A stretch of 41,652 nucleotides of DNA from Chitinophagales bacterium (GTDB taxonomy: Bacteria > Bacteroidota > Bacteroidia > Chitinophagales > CAIOSU01). The DNA lies in the NCBI GenBank assembly GCA_040877935.1, contig JBBDNB010000057.1, forward strand, positions 86,151-127,802, read 5' to 3'. Within the stretch, counting starts at the first letter, position 1. Each line of letters opens with the position of its first letter. A program made the position numbers and the translations under genes. Of this stretch, positions 17,434 through 26,725 are shown one piece after another. A model generated the notes under the pieces. It had not been told where the DNA came from. It did no database searches and saw only the letters and a program-made list of their open reading frames with translations.

Positions 17434-17634
17434 TTAATTATTTTGAAGATTAGGTAAAGATGTGCTAGAAGATTTCCGATAGGCGAAATCCAGCAGTGAC
17501 TCTATTCTAGCCCTGACTATATCACGGCTATCTATTCTGTTTGATTGCTGGATTCGAGTTGAGGTCGAAGTCTGCCCTGTTTTTTCTGCCTTATTGGAAT
17601 CAATTGTCTTGGTGAAGATTTCTGTAGGGATCAT
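17434..17634 (-). CDS. Small protein, 66 residues, unknown
   Basis: A short polar protein with no membrane segment. The Ser/Thr/Gln-rich middle (TGQTSTSTRIQQSNRIDSRD) precedes a helix-like stretch (IVRARIESLLDFAY) and a Ser-rich tail. It ends 3 bp before the coiled-coil membrane protein gene and follows another tiny gene by 39 bp. Its in-frame placement in a tight operon on the coding strand favours a real gene, although no family is recognised. It might be an adaptor for its membrane neighbour. Confidence 0.5.
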   Translation of the reverse strand: MIPTEIFTKTIDSNKAEKTGQTSTSTRIQQSNRIDSRDIVRARIESLLDFAYRKSSSTSLPNLQNN

Positions 17635-17673
17635 ATCTTTAGGGTTTGATTACATTTGCGAATATCTATCACA

Positions 17674-17847
17674 TTAAGTTTTCTTAACTTTTCCGTGTGG
17701 AAATTTCTTTTCAGTAAATGCTGTATCCAACAACTGTTTAAGCCCCAAATGCCGTGCACTGGCAATGCGGTTAAACCGAATAATATCAACCTCTCTATTC
17801 AGTGGTGATGGCTTTTCTCTTAAAATATGTTTTGAAGAATAGCTCAT
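17674..17847 (-). CDS. Small basic protein, 57 residues, unknown
   Basis: An ATG-to-TAA frame of 57 codons fills most of the 257-bp gap between receiver protein 2 and the 66-residue gene, leaving 44 and 39 bp on either side. The product is basic (about a dozen Lys/Arg). Its central part, EVDIIRFNRIASARHLGLKQ, looks like an amphipathic helix, and it ends HGKVKKT. It shows no membrane segment or known motif. I call it from the empty same-strand gap in an otherwise gapless operon and its coding-like composition. Homologs in the same position in related operons would settle it. Confidence 0.5.
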   Translation of the reverse strand: MSYSSKHILREKPSPLNREVDIIRFNRIASARHLGLKQLLDTAFTEKKFPHGKVKKT

Positions 17848-17891
17848 CTGAAGGGATTTGATGAGGCAAGTTGGTAAAGCTTAAGCTTTCC

Positions 17892-19874
17892 TCAGTTTTC
17901 TGGAAATTTATCCATGTTACTAATGGACTTCGATATTAGCTCTTTAATGTCGTTTGGATAAGTGTCGAATTCATCAAAAGTCCTCAATATTGATAATTCC
18001 TCAAGCACCTTCTCTCTACTTTCAGGGTGGCTTCTTAAATCTTTGGATGGCGTTTCTTTGATCAATTGTTGTAATACTGAGTTAATAAAGGGCATTTGAA
18101 CGTCTGCATCCCAAAAGTCTTGTGGTTTAGGGTATTTTCTTTTATCAAATGCTTGTCCTCCAGCCTTGCTTATAAGAACCAAGAGGTCATAAATCGTATC
18201 AAGAAGGAAGCTATTTGCTAAATCAAATGACAGGTTTTTAGTTGTTTCTTTTATTCGAATCAATTCCTCATCAAAAAACTGATTGAATTTTAATTTGTGG
18301 CCATTCCCTGTAGAGCTTTTACTGATTGAGAAACCAATTAGTGAACCATACTGACTAAATCTTTTTTTGTCAGTTGAAAACAGAAGGAACCCGCTTTCAA
18401 AATAGCCTTTGTAGTCACTAAAAGCTACTGTTTCCTCCTGAACACCACCATATAGATTTCTGATCCAAAACATACGGTTGATCAACAACTCCTTCAGATA
18501 TGCCAACGATTTCTGAAGAGGCATCTCTGCTATTTCATTTCGCTTATTGACCTGAGGAAAATGAGAATTGATCCTGCCTTTTTTATCCATGACATTTTTC
18601 AGTTTTTCATCAATCTCACTCCACATCTGATCAAATTCCTTTTTCTTATCGGGATCATTTTTCAGTCCATAATAGAACTGTTTTAATCTTCCGCCCCGAC
18701 CACCTTGACGTGAAATATTACCCCACAAAGTGTTAGATGGCCCCCGAAGTTTTTGAAATGTTTGCCTTAAATCAACTTCGTGCTGAATTTCTGTCACCAA
18801 ATCAGAAATAAAATCTGGGTTGCCTTCAAGCAACATGGATTTGTAAACCAAATCAGATACCCTGAGCATATCCCCAAACAACACTTTCAATGCTCTTTTC
18901 GGTAAATGACTTACAACTTTTAATACAATATGTGGATTGTTATCTTTGACATATTCAAGCACATCAATTCCCTGCACGTCCTGATCTAAGTTGTTTGCTT
19001 CTAAAAGTTCCATATCACACATAGCAACACTCACTTGCTCTGCATTATTTTTTAAGTATTCTTTAGCGTCAGCACCATTGGATTTCGTTACTACCTCAAA
19101 ATATGGTTCTAAAAAGCCTTCCATTTTAAAAAGCTGCTCGGTATCATCTTCCAAAAGCAGCAATCGAGGCTTCCAGGATTCAACTTTGTAAGAGTTGCCA
19201 TTTTTACTTTGTCCTTTAATCCCACTTACTTCCCGCATCCTTGAAATCAGTTGTTCATGAAGTCCCCTCCTTTTTTGATGAAAATCGGAAACATTGGTGT
19301 CCTTTAGTACTTCAAGCATTTTACCATCTAAAAGATCAGCATTTGCTCGGATATGTTGAAGTAGGTCTTCAATTTGGTCATCTGAAAGTTTTCTACCCGG
19401 TCTTATGTCATGTTCCAATTTGTCCAAAATCCCCGATTCCGTAAGGCAGTACTTTCTTAGGTACTCAAATTTCCGTTTACTTACGGGAGGCAAGCTTATC
19501 TTACTGAGACTGAAATGTGAACCTATTTTTTCATGCCTAAAGCTTTTAGCAAATACCCTGTTCCTGTTGTTAATTATTTTATACAGCGTTTCTCTTAGCA
19601 GGGTAGAAATAAACAATAAGTTGAAATAAGATTTCAGCTCAACGGCACTCAGAATTTGCTGTGCTACCTGATAGCCATAAAAATCCTGCAAATGCTTTCT
19701 TTCCCAGTCCAGTTCGGCAAGGATGATGACGGCCTCCAAGGTGGCTTTATGCTCTTCAATTTTTGAGAGTTGATCAGTAGATAAGATAAGCGCATCTCCT
19801 TCCTTGTCTGGAAATAAGAATTTTGTTTCCTCATCGAGGATGAAGAGGCGTTTGATTTCGATTCGTTTAGACAT
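17892..19874 (-). CDS. Receiver-domain protein 2 (660 residues)
   Basis: A soluble protein with a CheY-like receiver in the middle. The receiver (about 235-350) has KPRLLLLEDDTEQ (acidic pair at 243-244), the phospho-acceptor segment VAMCDMELLE (Asp287) and a conserved-type Lys345 in DLVYKSML. It is flanked by about 230 N-terminal residues (first strand LFILDEETKFLF, possibly a degenerate receiver) and about 310 C-terminal residues without a recognised output domain. No DNA-binding motif is seen, so it is not an ordinary transcription regulator. It overlaps receiver protein 1 by 8 bp. Together with the kinase-like protein it forms a predicted phosphorelay; its output could be a protein contact with the membrane genes that follow. 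Confidence 0.75.
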   Translation of the reverse strand: MSKRIEIKRLFILDEETKFLFPDKEGDALILSTDQLSKIEEHKATLEAVIILAELDWERKHLQDFYGYQVAQQILSAVELKSYFNLLFISTLLRETLYKIINNRNRVFAKSFRHEKIGSHFSLSKISLPPVSKRKFEYLRKYCLTESGILDKLEHDIRPGRKLSDDQIEDLLQHIRANADLLDGKMLEVLKDTNVSDFHQKRRGLHEQLISRMREVSGIKGQSKNGNSYKVESWKPRLLLLEDDTEQLFKMEGFLEPYFEVVTKSNGADAKEYLKNNAEQVSVAMCDMELLEANNLDQDVQGIDVLEYVKDNNPHIVLKVVSHLPKRALKVLFGDMLRVSDLVYKSMLLEGNPDFISDLVTEIQHEVDLRQTFQKLRGPSNTLWGNISRQGGRGGRLKQFYYGLKNDPDKKKEFDQMWSEIDEKLKNVMDKKGRINSHFPQVNKRNEIAEMPLQKSLAYLKELLINRMFWIRNLYGGVQEETVAFSDYKGYFESGFLLFSTDKKRFSQYGSLIGFSISKSSTGNGHKLKFNQFFDEELIRIKETTKNLSFDLANSFLLDTIYDLLVLISKAGGQAFDKRKYPKPQDFWDADVQMPFINSVLQQLIKETPSKDLRSHPESREKVLEELSILRTFDEFDTYPNDIKELISKSISNMDKFPEN

Positions 19875-22005
19875 CTTCCCTTATCTTTTGATTCTGATTG
19901 TAGATGGGTAGGTTATCAAAATATTTGACCATATTATTTATAAACTCCTTGACATTATCATATTGCAGGTTTTTAGCTTTGTTAATATGGGAAGCATCAC
20001 CTCTCTTTCTATATAAAGATTTTCCAAGTTTATCTTCTCTTTCATAAAGAACCTTTATTGTGGGTTTGACTTTCATTGCTGCCAATGATTCAAAACCGTG
20101 AATAATTTCAAGGCATTTCCCCAATTGCTGGATTATCAATGAAGGATAGAACCATTCTTCCTCTTCTTCATAGAAGCCATTTCCCATCATACTATGTTGG
20201 AGATAGGAGAAAAGTAAGAAGTAAACTTCATTAAGTATATTTTGTATATTGCTTTTAGTACCTGTTTGTGCGCCACCTCTTAAATTTTTCAGGAATTTTT
20301 TGTGCTGTTCTTTTTTTCTATTCCCGTTTATTTTAATATTGTCTATTTTATCTTGTTGGGGATATGTCCATCTACCGCTCTCCCACCAGAATACTTTTTT
20401 CTCGAATCCTTTCTTAAATTCTCCAAATTTCTTCAGAAGTCCATATTTCTGTCCGCAGAGATTATGGATGCACTCAATAAAATCAAGATAGTTGCCGGTA
20501 CTAAAATCATTACGCTGTTCATTGTTGAGATTGCCGGCTATATCCAAGCCCTCTTTACTCCAATAAGCATCAGCTCCTAAACGTTGAAGGCTGCGGTAAC
20601 TCCAAACTTTATTGGAAGCTGTTGTTATCATAACAGGAAGACCCGGGAATTCCTGCTTAATGCTTTGTAACACTTTTGCACCAGAAAGTTCCTCCACTTT
20701 GGTTTGTACGCCTCCTTCGTTTTTCAAGCGTAAATCCAGCAAAACCAAATCCGGTTTAAAATCATTGATTTTCCCAAGGATATCCATTGAGAGTTCCTCG
20801 TTTTTATTCTCCATATTACTCCAAACAGAAAAAGTTTTTTCCTCCTGCTTTTTACCATAAATAATTAACTGGAAAATTTCGGCCCAACCCTGTTGTGCCT
20901 GGTCATCAATGTGTAAAATACGAGGTTTCACATTTTCAGTCGAAATAGACCGTAGCTTTATGATTATATCCTTAAAATCGTCTTTGGTTGATTCAATAGT
21001 ACGGAAACTATAATTTCTAATATATTCCCCTAATTCTGTGGATTTATCTTTAAGTTCAGCTAAAATCTTTTTTCCATTTTCAATCTGTTCCTGGGCGGTA
21101 AACCGGGCATTGTAAAGTTCCTTTAAGGAAGGCAATTTCTCCCGTTCCCATTGATTAAAAGTGGGATAGTCTTCAATAACTTTATTCACATAACTAATGT
21201 AATCCTTCCAGTCGGCTGAGGAAGGTTCCTTTTTTCCGAATCCTTGTATGCGAGTTGATAAGGAGTCAATTTGATAATCCCACGCCTTTAGTTGGCGTTC
21301 ATAAAAGCGTACAATCTGTTGGGCCAAGCTCTTATCAATGTTAACCCGATTGTATAAATAGAGCGCCTGCCTACTTTTAAGCTGCTTTAAATGATCATTG
21401 ATCTTTGCGGGGTAAGGTTGGCTGGAATTAAAACTAATCTCCTGTGGAAAGATATGTCTGTGTACATCCACCAACTGAACTACCCCCCACCAATTCGCCC
21501 AATTGTGCCGTTCGTCTTCCGGCAGGCGGAATTCTGCAAGGAGGTATGGCTTTAGGTCTTGTTTTTCGTCAAAGGTCTTTTTTGCCAGCTCTTTAAGTTT
21601 CTCCAATGATATATCCTTCACTTCATGCAGATAGGACATAAAAGACACACCCTTAGAGGAAACGATGAGATTGCCGGGGTTTTCTTCAATGAGTTGCAGC
21701 TTTGCGTATGGCGTGATCAATACGATATGCTGCCGCACTTCCAGCATACGGAGGAACTTGATTAATGCAATACCGGCATTGTTCTGCAACCATTTGAATT
21801 CTTCATCTTCACAGTCCAGAAATTGCGGGATGAATATGATGGCATCATCTTGATCTACAATCTCTTTCTTTATTTTTACTGCCACATCGTATAGGTGTTC
21901 ATTATCAGTCAACACATGACTTTCCGAAACATCTTCCCCAGCGGTTGTGACAATTTTACCGAAACCTTTTAGTTCATCAGTGTCGTATGTAAAGATGAGT
22001 TTCAT
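19867..22005 (-). CDS. Receiver-domain protein 1 (712 residues) with N-terminal pseudo-receiver
   Basis: I place the start at the ATG at 22005, which overlaps the upstream stop codon by one base (TAATG); a 13-codon longer frame exists. Residues 1 to about 125 look like a degenerate receiver (GIALIKFLRMLEVRQHIVLIT). Then comes a long, partly coiled helical region. A canonical receiver lies at about 360-490: PRILHIDDQ (Asp367-368), DLVLLDLRL (acceptor Asp424), VMITTASN and Lys484 in AYWSKEG. The C-terminal 220 residues include a helical domain of unknown type. No DNA-binding or enzymatic output is visible. It is translationally coupled to its neighbours on both sides, so stoichiometric production with the kinase-like protein is likely. 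Confidence 0.78.
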   Translation of the reverse strand: MKLIFTYDTDELKGFGKIVTTAGEDVSESHVLTDNEHLYDVAVKIKKEIVDQDDAIIFIPQFLDCEDEEFKWLQNNAGIALIKFLRMLEVRQHIVLITPYAKLQLIEENPGNLIVSSKGVSFMSYLHEVKDISLEKLKELAKKTFDEKQDLKPYLLAEFRLPEDERHNWANWWGVVQLVDVHRHIFPQEISFNSSQPYPAKINDHLKQLKSRQALYLYNRVNIDKSLAQQIVRFYERQLKAWDYQIDSLSTRIQGFGKKEPSSADWKDYISYVNKVIEDYPTFNQWEREKLPSLKELYNARFTAQEQIENGKKILAELKDKSTELGEYIRNYSFRTIESTKDDFKDIIIKLRSISTENVKPRILHIDDQAQQGWAEIFQLIIYGKKQEEKTFSVWSNMENKNEELSMDILGKINDFKPDLVLLDLRLKNEGGVQTKVEELSGAKVLQSIKQEFPGLPVMITTASNKVWSYRSLQRLGADAYWSKEGLDIAGNLNNEQRNDFSTGNYLDFIECIHNLCGQKYGLLKKFGEFKKGFEKKVFWWESGRWTYPQQDKIDNIKINGNRKKEQHKKFLKNLRGGAQTGTKSNIQNILNEVYFLLFSYLQHSMMGNGFYEEEEEWFYPSLIIQQLGKCLEIIHGFESLAAMKVKPTIKVLYEREDKLGKSLYRKRGDASHINKAKNLQYDNVKEFINNMVKYFDNLPIYNQNQKIREDV

Positions 22006-22709
22006 TATTTTATTGAATATATGGGAATTTGTTCTGATGTCCATTCAAGGAGTGCATCTACTTCATGGTCATTGCCATTTTTATCTTTTTCCCATGACAA
22101 AAAGGCCAGTTTGTATTCATCCTTTGCTTTCAGATCATTGAAATCTGGATTTTCATTTTTTTTTAATTTGATAATGGATAGGGTTTTGTGAAGATGGATG
22201 AGGGATTCGAGATGGGGATTAGGCCAATATAATTTAAGATTTTTAAGTACATCATTGTACTTATTTTCATCCAATGGCTTCGAAGAAATAATTTCAGCTA
22301 ATTCGATTAGTTCATTCCTATAGATGCTATTGCTGCCGTGAGATTGTTCTATGAACCATTCAAAGTTCTCTCCTAATGCTTTCTTTAATGCCTTCTTCTG
22401 TTGATTTTTTCTTGTGATATCGGTATCTTCATTAACCCCACTATGAAGAAGTACAAATGCTTCTTGATCATTACCTGCAAAGGATTTTATCAGAGGAATA
22501 TAATCCTCATTTACAGCTAAATCACTTAAAAAAAGAAAGTCATAGTTATCAGTTGTAAATACAGATTTGGTTATCAGTTTACCACCGCTCTTACCTGCAA
22601 CTGCAATACCCGTGCTGCTACCAAAATTTGGAATACCCATAATTTGAAAAGGGTTTTTGTCAGGAAAGCATCCTACATTGTTATTTGTAAAAATGATGTA
22701 TTTAGCCAT
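22005..22709 (-). CDS. Unknown 234-residue protein between kinase and receivers
   Basis: No family is recognised. The N-terminal half alternates short hydrophobic strands (KYIIFTNNN, YDFLFLSDLAV, AFVLLHSGV) in a pattern suggesting a small alpha/beta, perhaps receiver-like or TIR-like, fold, but no phospho-acceptor or catalytic set can be named. The C-terminal half is helical and charged. No signal peptide or membrane segment is seen. It overlaps the kinase-like gene by 8 bp and receiver protein 1 by 1 bp, so it is a core member of the signalling part of the operon, perhaps a phosphotransfer or adaptor subunit (inferred). Confidence 0.6.
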   Translation of the reverse strand: MAKYIIFTNNNVGCFPDKNPFQIMGIPNFGSSTGIAVAGKSGGKLITKSVFTTDNYDFLFLSDLAVNEDYIPLIKSFAGNDQEAFVLLHSGVNEDTDITRKNQQKKALKKALGENFEWFIEQSHGSNSIYRNELIELAEIISSKPLDENKYNDVLKNLKLYWPNPHLESLIHLHKTLSIIKLKKNENPDFNDLKAKDEYKLAFLSWEKDKNGNDHEVDALLEWTSEQIPIYSIK

Positions 22710-25578
22710 TGTACCTTCTTGCTGCTTTTAAAAGTTTATAAATATAAAGTTTGCTCCTGTACGTAATCACATATTGATTCACTAATGAGAATGGTAAGTA
22801 GAAAATACGGTCAGGGAGGTTTGATGGTTTGCCCCTTCCGGATATTACTATAAGCTCTGCCTGACCTTTGTCTCCATCGCTGGAATAATTCTCCAGAAAG
22901 GATTGAATGTCTTCCGGCTCTGTTGATTGTTGTATCTTTTCAATAATACCCATATGAATGAGAATATAATCCATATGGACTTTTTTGTCTTCAATCCAGT
23001 CCTTTATTTTATCTGCTAACAATATTTCGTTTCTTAAAACATGAAAACTATTCGCATTAAGGTCTATATTCTGCGAGTTTGGAATATGAACATTCATGCC
23101 ATCAAGAATTATTTGATCATGATTATCGTCTTTGGAAGCATCCGCCTGTATCCGTTCATCAAGTATGCCGACTCTTAATGATGCAGCAAGATTTAATTCA
23201 TGCTTAATTGAACTATTATCTTGATCGGCAATTAATTGTTTAATTTTGGCAGTTGGAGATTGGCTGGAATAGGGTTCATAATAAAAACAATTTTTAGGAT
23301 AATCCGATAAATGCAACTCTGAGTTGTTCAATAGTCTTTCCAAGTGCAAATGGAATATAATCGAGTTTGCTAACCCACTATTTGCGCAATCCGGGAAATT
23401 CTTCTCTCCATCCTTATCTGCATCTAAGAATTTCACCTCTTTCACTTCGTTATTTAATGCATCCAACAACAACCTTAAAATCTCCTGTTCTATATCATCA
23501 TATTTAAGTAGAGATGTCAGTTTTTCTGCTTCTAACTCAAGGTAGCTTTGGTTGCTTCTTACTTTCCTGCCATTAATGATCCCTTTTTCCAATAGCAAAT
23601 AAGGATGACTCACCTCATGACGCTTCCCATCATTTAGCTTTAACTCACCATAAATGAACAAGGCGTCAATATCAGCAATTTGTTGTAGTTCGATAGTAGT
23701 AATACCCAGACTCTGCAGTCGTTCTTGTTCTGTGAACAAATCCGATGGAATGTCCTTCTCAAATATCACACAAGCAAGCTTAGGCTTCAGAAGATAAAAT
23801 TCATAACACAAGTTATTATCATCATCCAGGGTAATGTCAATCAGTTTTTTTTCGGGATTTTCTGTTAAATAATTATCCGAATGGTTCTGATCGATTTGGT
23901 CTAATGGATATTTACGAAGATATGCCGCACAGATTTTCATTTCCAGCAAGCCCCAATCCTTTTGTCTTAACTTACCATTCTCATCCAATACTTTTTTATC
24001 CAATTTTGAATTGAGCCAAGTGTCAATTCTTAAATCCTTGTTTTCTCCATAGGTTTTCTTCTCTCTCTGTTCCTGATTTGCACTTCCCAGATTGTCTTTA
24101 ATAACAACCTTATAATAATCTGGATGATTGAAATTGTTATCCGTACAAATAGTTATTTTTAAGTCCTTATACTTTTCGCCATTACTTACTTTTTCAGGGA
24201 TTGTTGCATGTTTAACTGAATTTCTAATTATGTTCTCAAGAATGACATAAAAAGCTTGTGCCCCTAAAATGTTATTGGGTAGAGCAATTTGAATATCCCT
24301 ATTCCGGAGTTCATGCTCTATTGATATGTTTTGTTGGTTTTCCCATGTCCCATAAGTTACTTCATTAGATCCACTTATATATTTTATTATGTACAATGGC
24401 CAATTACCCTTATTTTCTATTTTTCCAAAAAAGCCATCTAAAACATCCGAAACTAAATTTGCGGAGAAGGTAACCAACGGTTCAGATGTTACAATGTCCG
24501 CAATAAATTCGATGCGTGACTGCAAATAGCGTAAAAAAGAACGAATATCTTCATCGTTAAAACTGGATAGATTAACAAGATTGGCCATCACATGGGAATT
24601 GATATTGTGTGACATTTGGCGGTTCATTATTTGAGAAATAGCAGCCCGCAATGCACTTTTGTAGGCTCTCTCAGCATAAGTATATCCTACCTCAAATAAG
24701 TAATTGTATGTGATATCTTTATTGAGAATAGATAATTCAGGGATGAGAGATTTTAATATTTTGCTACCTATTTCGTTTTTTGTGACCAAATAAATAAACA
24801 GGGCACCTTGTCCGTTATACCCTTCATTAAAATCACCCATTGGGGCACCTAATAACGGGATAGAAATTAGGGTTGTACATTTACTGTCCTTAACTTCATC
24901 TGAGAGTAATTCCTGATCGTACAAATGGTGAAGCAAGAGATGGTTTGGAAGGACCTTTTGGTTTTTGAATTCACGACTCTTTTTAACCATGTAATCATAG
25001 CTGACACCAGATAGTGAAAGATTTTGAACTGAAGTATGCTTGTCTGCTACTGACTTTAGCGGTTTCTTTAAGGAATTGCTTTTTTGATTCGTTACTTCAT
25101 TATAACGGTCAAGGTAGACATTAAATTCATGCTCAACATCTTGTTTAAACACTTCTGTATCTTTAAAACTTGGCAAAACAGTGATATTGGCACTTGCTTC
25201 TTCTGGTGCGATAAAAAATTCAGGCAAATAGTATAAGGATAGTTTAGCTTTAAAAAGTTTAGCAATTATCTCCTCTAATTTATCTGCAAGAGAATCTTGA
25301 GGTAGAACACTTTTCTTTTGCCATAGACATAGGAAAGCAGACAGAGTATTGCTATCAAGGGTGGAGCATAAAGTAGAATATTCAAAGAATAAAGATTCTA
25401 TTTTGACCTCTCCAATTTGCTCTATAATAGTTTCCTTTATAGCGGATAATCCAGAATTGTTGTAAAAGTTGTCCGCAGAAATGGACTCATCGCTACCGTC
25501 AAATGTTCTTGCTTTGGAAAGGTTTACTTTCTTTAACTTTTCTTCCTTCCTCAGAAGCCCGCCTATTCTTGTATCCAT
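22702..25578 (-). CDS. Soluble histidine-kinase-like protein (958 residues)
   Basis: A long cytosolic protein with a kinase core in its middle. The H-box-like segment is QMSHNINSHVMANL (His324 or His329), followed by helices. The GHKL ATPase has an N-box at 448-458 (ENIIRNSVKHA), G1 at 493-498 (IKDNLG) and a G2-like DWGLLEMK (541-548). The N-terminal 300 residues are an unrecognised input region without membrane segments. The C-terminal 350 residues contain two receiver-like alpha/beta stretches (LACVIFEKDIP and RVGILDERIQ with YILIHMGIIEK and AELIVISGRG), apparently lacking a clear acceptor Asp. It lies 3 bp after livK, so ligand sensing through the transporter is an attractive inference. 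Confidence 0.75.
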   Translation of the reverse strand: MDTRIGGLLRKEEKLKKVNLSKARTFDGSDESISADNFYNNSGLSAIKETIIEQIGEVKIESLFFEYSTLCSTLDSNTLSAFLCLWQKKSVLPQDSLADKLEEIIAKLFKAKLSLYYLPEFFIAPEEASANITVLPSFKDTEVFKQDVEHEFNVYLDRYNEVTNQKSNSLKKPLKSVADKHTSVQNLSLSGVSYDYMVKKSREFKNQKVLPNHLLLHHLYDQELLSDEVKDSKCTTLISIPLLGAPMGDFNEGYNGQGALFIYLVTKNEIGSKILKSLIPELSILNKDITYNYLFEVGYTYAERAYKSALRAAISQIMNRQMSHNINSHVMANLVNLSSFNDEDIRSFLRYLQSRIEFIADIVTSEPLVTFSANLVSDVLDGFFGKIENKGNWPLYIIKYISGSNEVTYGTWENQQNISIEHELRNRDIQIALPNNILGAQAFYVILENIIRNSVKHATIPEKVSNGEKYKDLKITICTDNNFNHPDYYKVVIKDNLGSANQEQREKKTYGENKDLRIDTWLNSKLDKKVLDENGKLRQKDWGLLEMKICAAYLRKYPLDQIDQNHSDNYLTENPEKKLIDITLDDDNNLCYEFYLLKPKLACVIFEKDIPSDLFTEQERLQSLGITTIELQQIADIDALFIYGELKLNDGKRHEVSHPYLLLEKGIINGRKVRSNQSYLELEAEKLTSLLKYDDIEQEILRLLLDALNNEVKEVKFLDADKDGEKNFPDCANSGLANSIIFHLHLERLLNNSELHLSDYPKNCFYYEPYSSQSPTAKIKQLIADQDNSSIKHELNLAASLRVGILDERIQADASKDDNHDQIILDGMNVHIPNSQNIDLNANSFHVLRNEILLADKIKDWIEDKKVHMDYILIHMGIIEKIQQSTEPEDIQSFLENYSSDGDKGQAELIVISGRGKPSNLPDRIFYLPFSLVNQYVITYRSKLYIYKLLKAARRYNG

Positions 25579-25581
25579 GAT

Positions 25582-26715
25582 TTAAGGGAATTGAGGTTTT
25601 AAAATGCCGTTTTCATAGTATCCGATCTCGAGGTTTAGCAATAAATCACCATTTTGTTCAAACTTAAATGGTCCTGTAATCCCGTCAAATTCGGATTTTA
25701 ATAGTGCTTTTGTCATCTCATCGTAATTAAAGGGCTTATCCAAATTTTTAGACGCATAATATATTGCTAAAGTTTTATCATAAGCATAGGCATCAGTGTA
25801 GAGCGGCTCACGATTGAATTTTTCTTTAAATCTTTTTCTCCATTCTTTTATTTTCGGGTCATCTTGGTGCATTATAAAATAAGGAACAGTGTATCTAAGT
25901 CCTTCAAGCAAATCATTACTTAGCTCTGGTGCTGCGTCAAGCAAATCGTATGAACAGATCGTATTACCATTCTTAATCAAATTATATGTCCTGAAGTCTT
26001 TTATTAGCTGTATCATGTGGTCTTTAAACCCATTTAAAAGAATCAAATCAGGGTTATAGTCTTTCACTTTTGAAGCTAAAGTCTTAAAATCTGAAGTTGT
26101 GATATCATATCTTTCAATCATTATATCATTAATACCCTGAGATTTTAATCCTGGGGCAACGATTGAGTCAAATTCTGTCTGACATACCTCAATATTCACA
26201 TATACAATGGCCACTTTTTTGGGCTGACGGTGTTTGGCATATTTCAGGTAGTATTCTGTTTCCTCTTTAAAATCAAGCCAAGCCCTAAATGTATTGGGAT
26301 ATTTATCATTGATATATGGAGCATAAACCCATACAAAATGAGGAATTTTTGTTTCGCTAACTAAGTCAATGACTGCCATAGTTTGTGGAGACACTCCCGA
26401 TTCATAAATGTGAGGTTCGTTTAAAATTTGCTTTTGATATATGCTAACTGCGTTTTTAGCTAATCCTCCATTATCTTGAAAATCGAAATTCAGTACAAGT
26501 TTGTTTGTTTTTAAGGAATCAGATAAATCATCAATGGCTAAGTTACTCCCATCTCTTACAGATGTTCCATATGTAGCCAATTCTCCTGTTAATGGTAAGT
26601 TACACGCTATTTCAACTGTCAGGTTATCTGTATCCGTTTTTGAAGACTGACATCCTGAAAAAATCAGGGTAATCATCACCATCAGGCCTACAACACATGT
26701 TTTTAAGTTTTTCAT
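25582..26715 (-). CDS. livK: Liv-type substrate-binding lipoprotein
   Basis: A 377-residue periplasmic-binding-fold type I protein with lipoprotein signal MKNLKTCVVGLMVMITLI and lipobox FSGC. The mature start VEIACNLPLTGELATYGTSV is the hallmark of leucine/urea/amide-binding proteins, followed by IYQKQILNEPHIYESGVSP and VAIVYVN strands and TDAYAYDKTLA near the end. The ATG at 26715 (10 bp after livF) or 26721 is preferred over the longest frame at 26739, because it gives a clean signal peptide. In didermous bacteria it would be membrane-tethered in the periplasm. The substrate cannot be read from sequence; branched-chain amino acids, amides, urea or cell-wall-derived peptides are all possible. 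It is placed between the transporter and the kinase. Confidence 0.88.
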   Translation of the reverse strand: MKNLKTCVVGLMVMITLIFSGCQSSKTDTDNLTVEIACNLPLTGELATYGTSVRDGSNLAIDDLSDSLKTNKLVLNFDFQDNGGLAKNAVSIYQKQILNEPHIYESGVSPQTMAVIDLVSETKIPHFVWVYAPYINDKYPNTFRAWLDFKEETEYYLKYAKHRQPKKVAIVYVNIEVCQTEFDSIVAPGLKSQGINDIMIERYDITTSDFKTLASKVKDYNPDLILLNGFKDHMIQLIKDFRTYNLIKNGNTICSYDLLDAAPELSNDLLEGLRYTVPYFIMHQDDPKIKEWRKRFKEKFNREPLYTDAYAYDKTLAIYYASKNLDKPFNYDEMTKALLKSEFDGITGPFKFEQNGDLLLNLEIGYYENGILKPQFP

Positions 26716-26725
26716 TGTCATTATT

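Noticed and set aside
19867-22044. Longer start for receiver protein 1 at 22044
   Set aside because: The ATG at 22005 makes the usual TAATG overlap and begins a clean hydrophobic strand (MKLIFTYD); the 13 extra codons overlap the upstream gene.
17892-25578. Known two-component anti-phage system such as Detocs
   Set aside because: No nucleosidase or other recognised effector is fused to a receiver, and the transporter and cell-wall genes do not fit that system.
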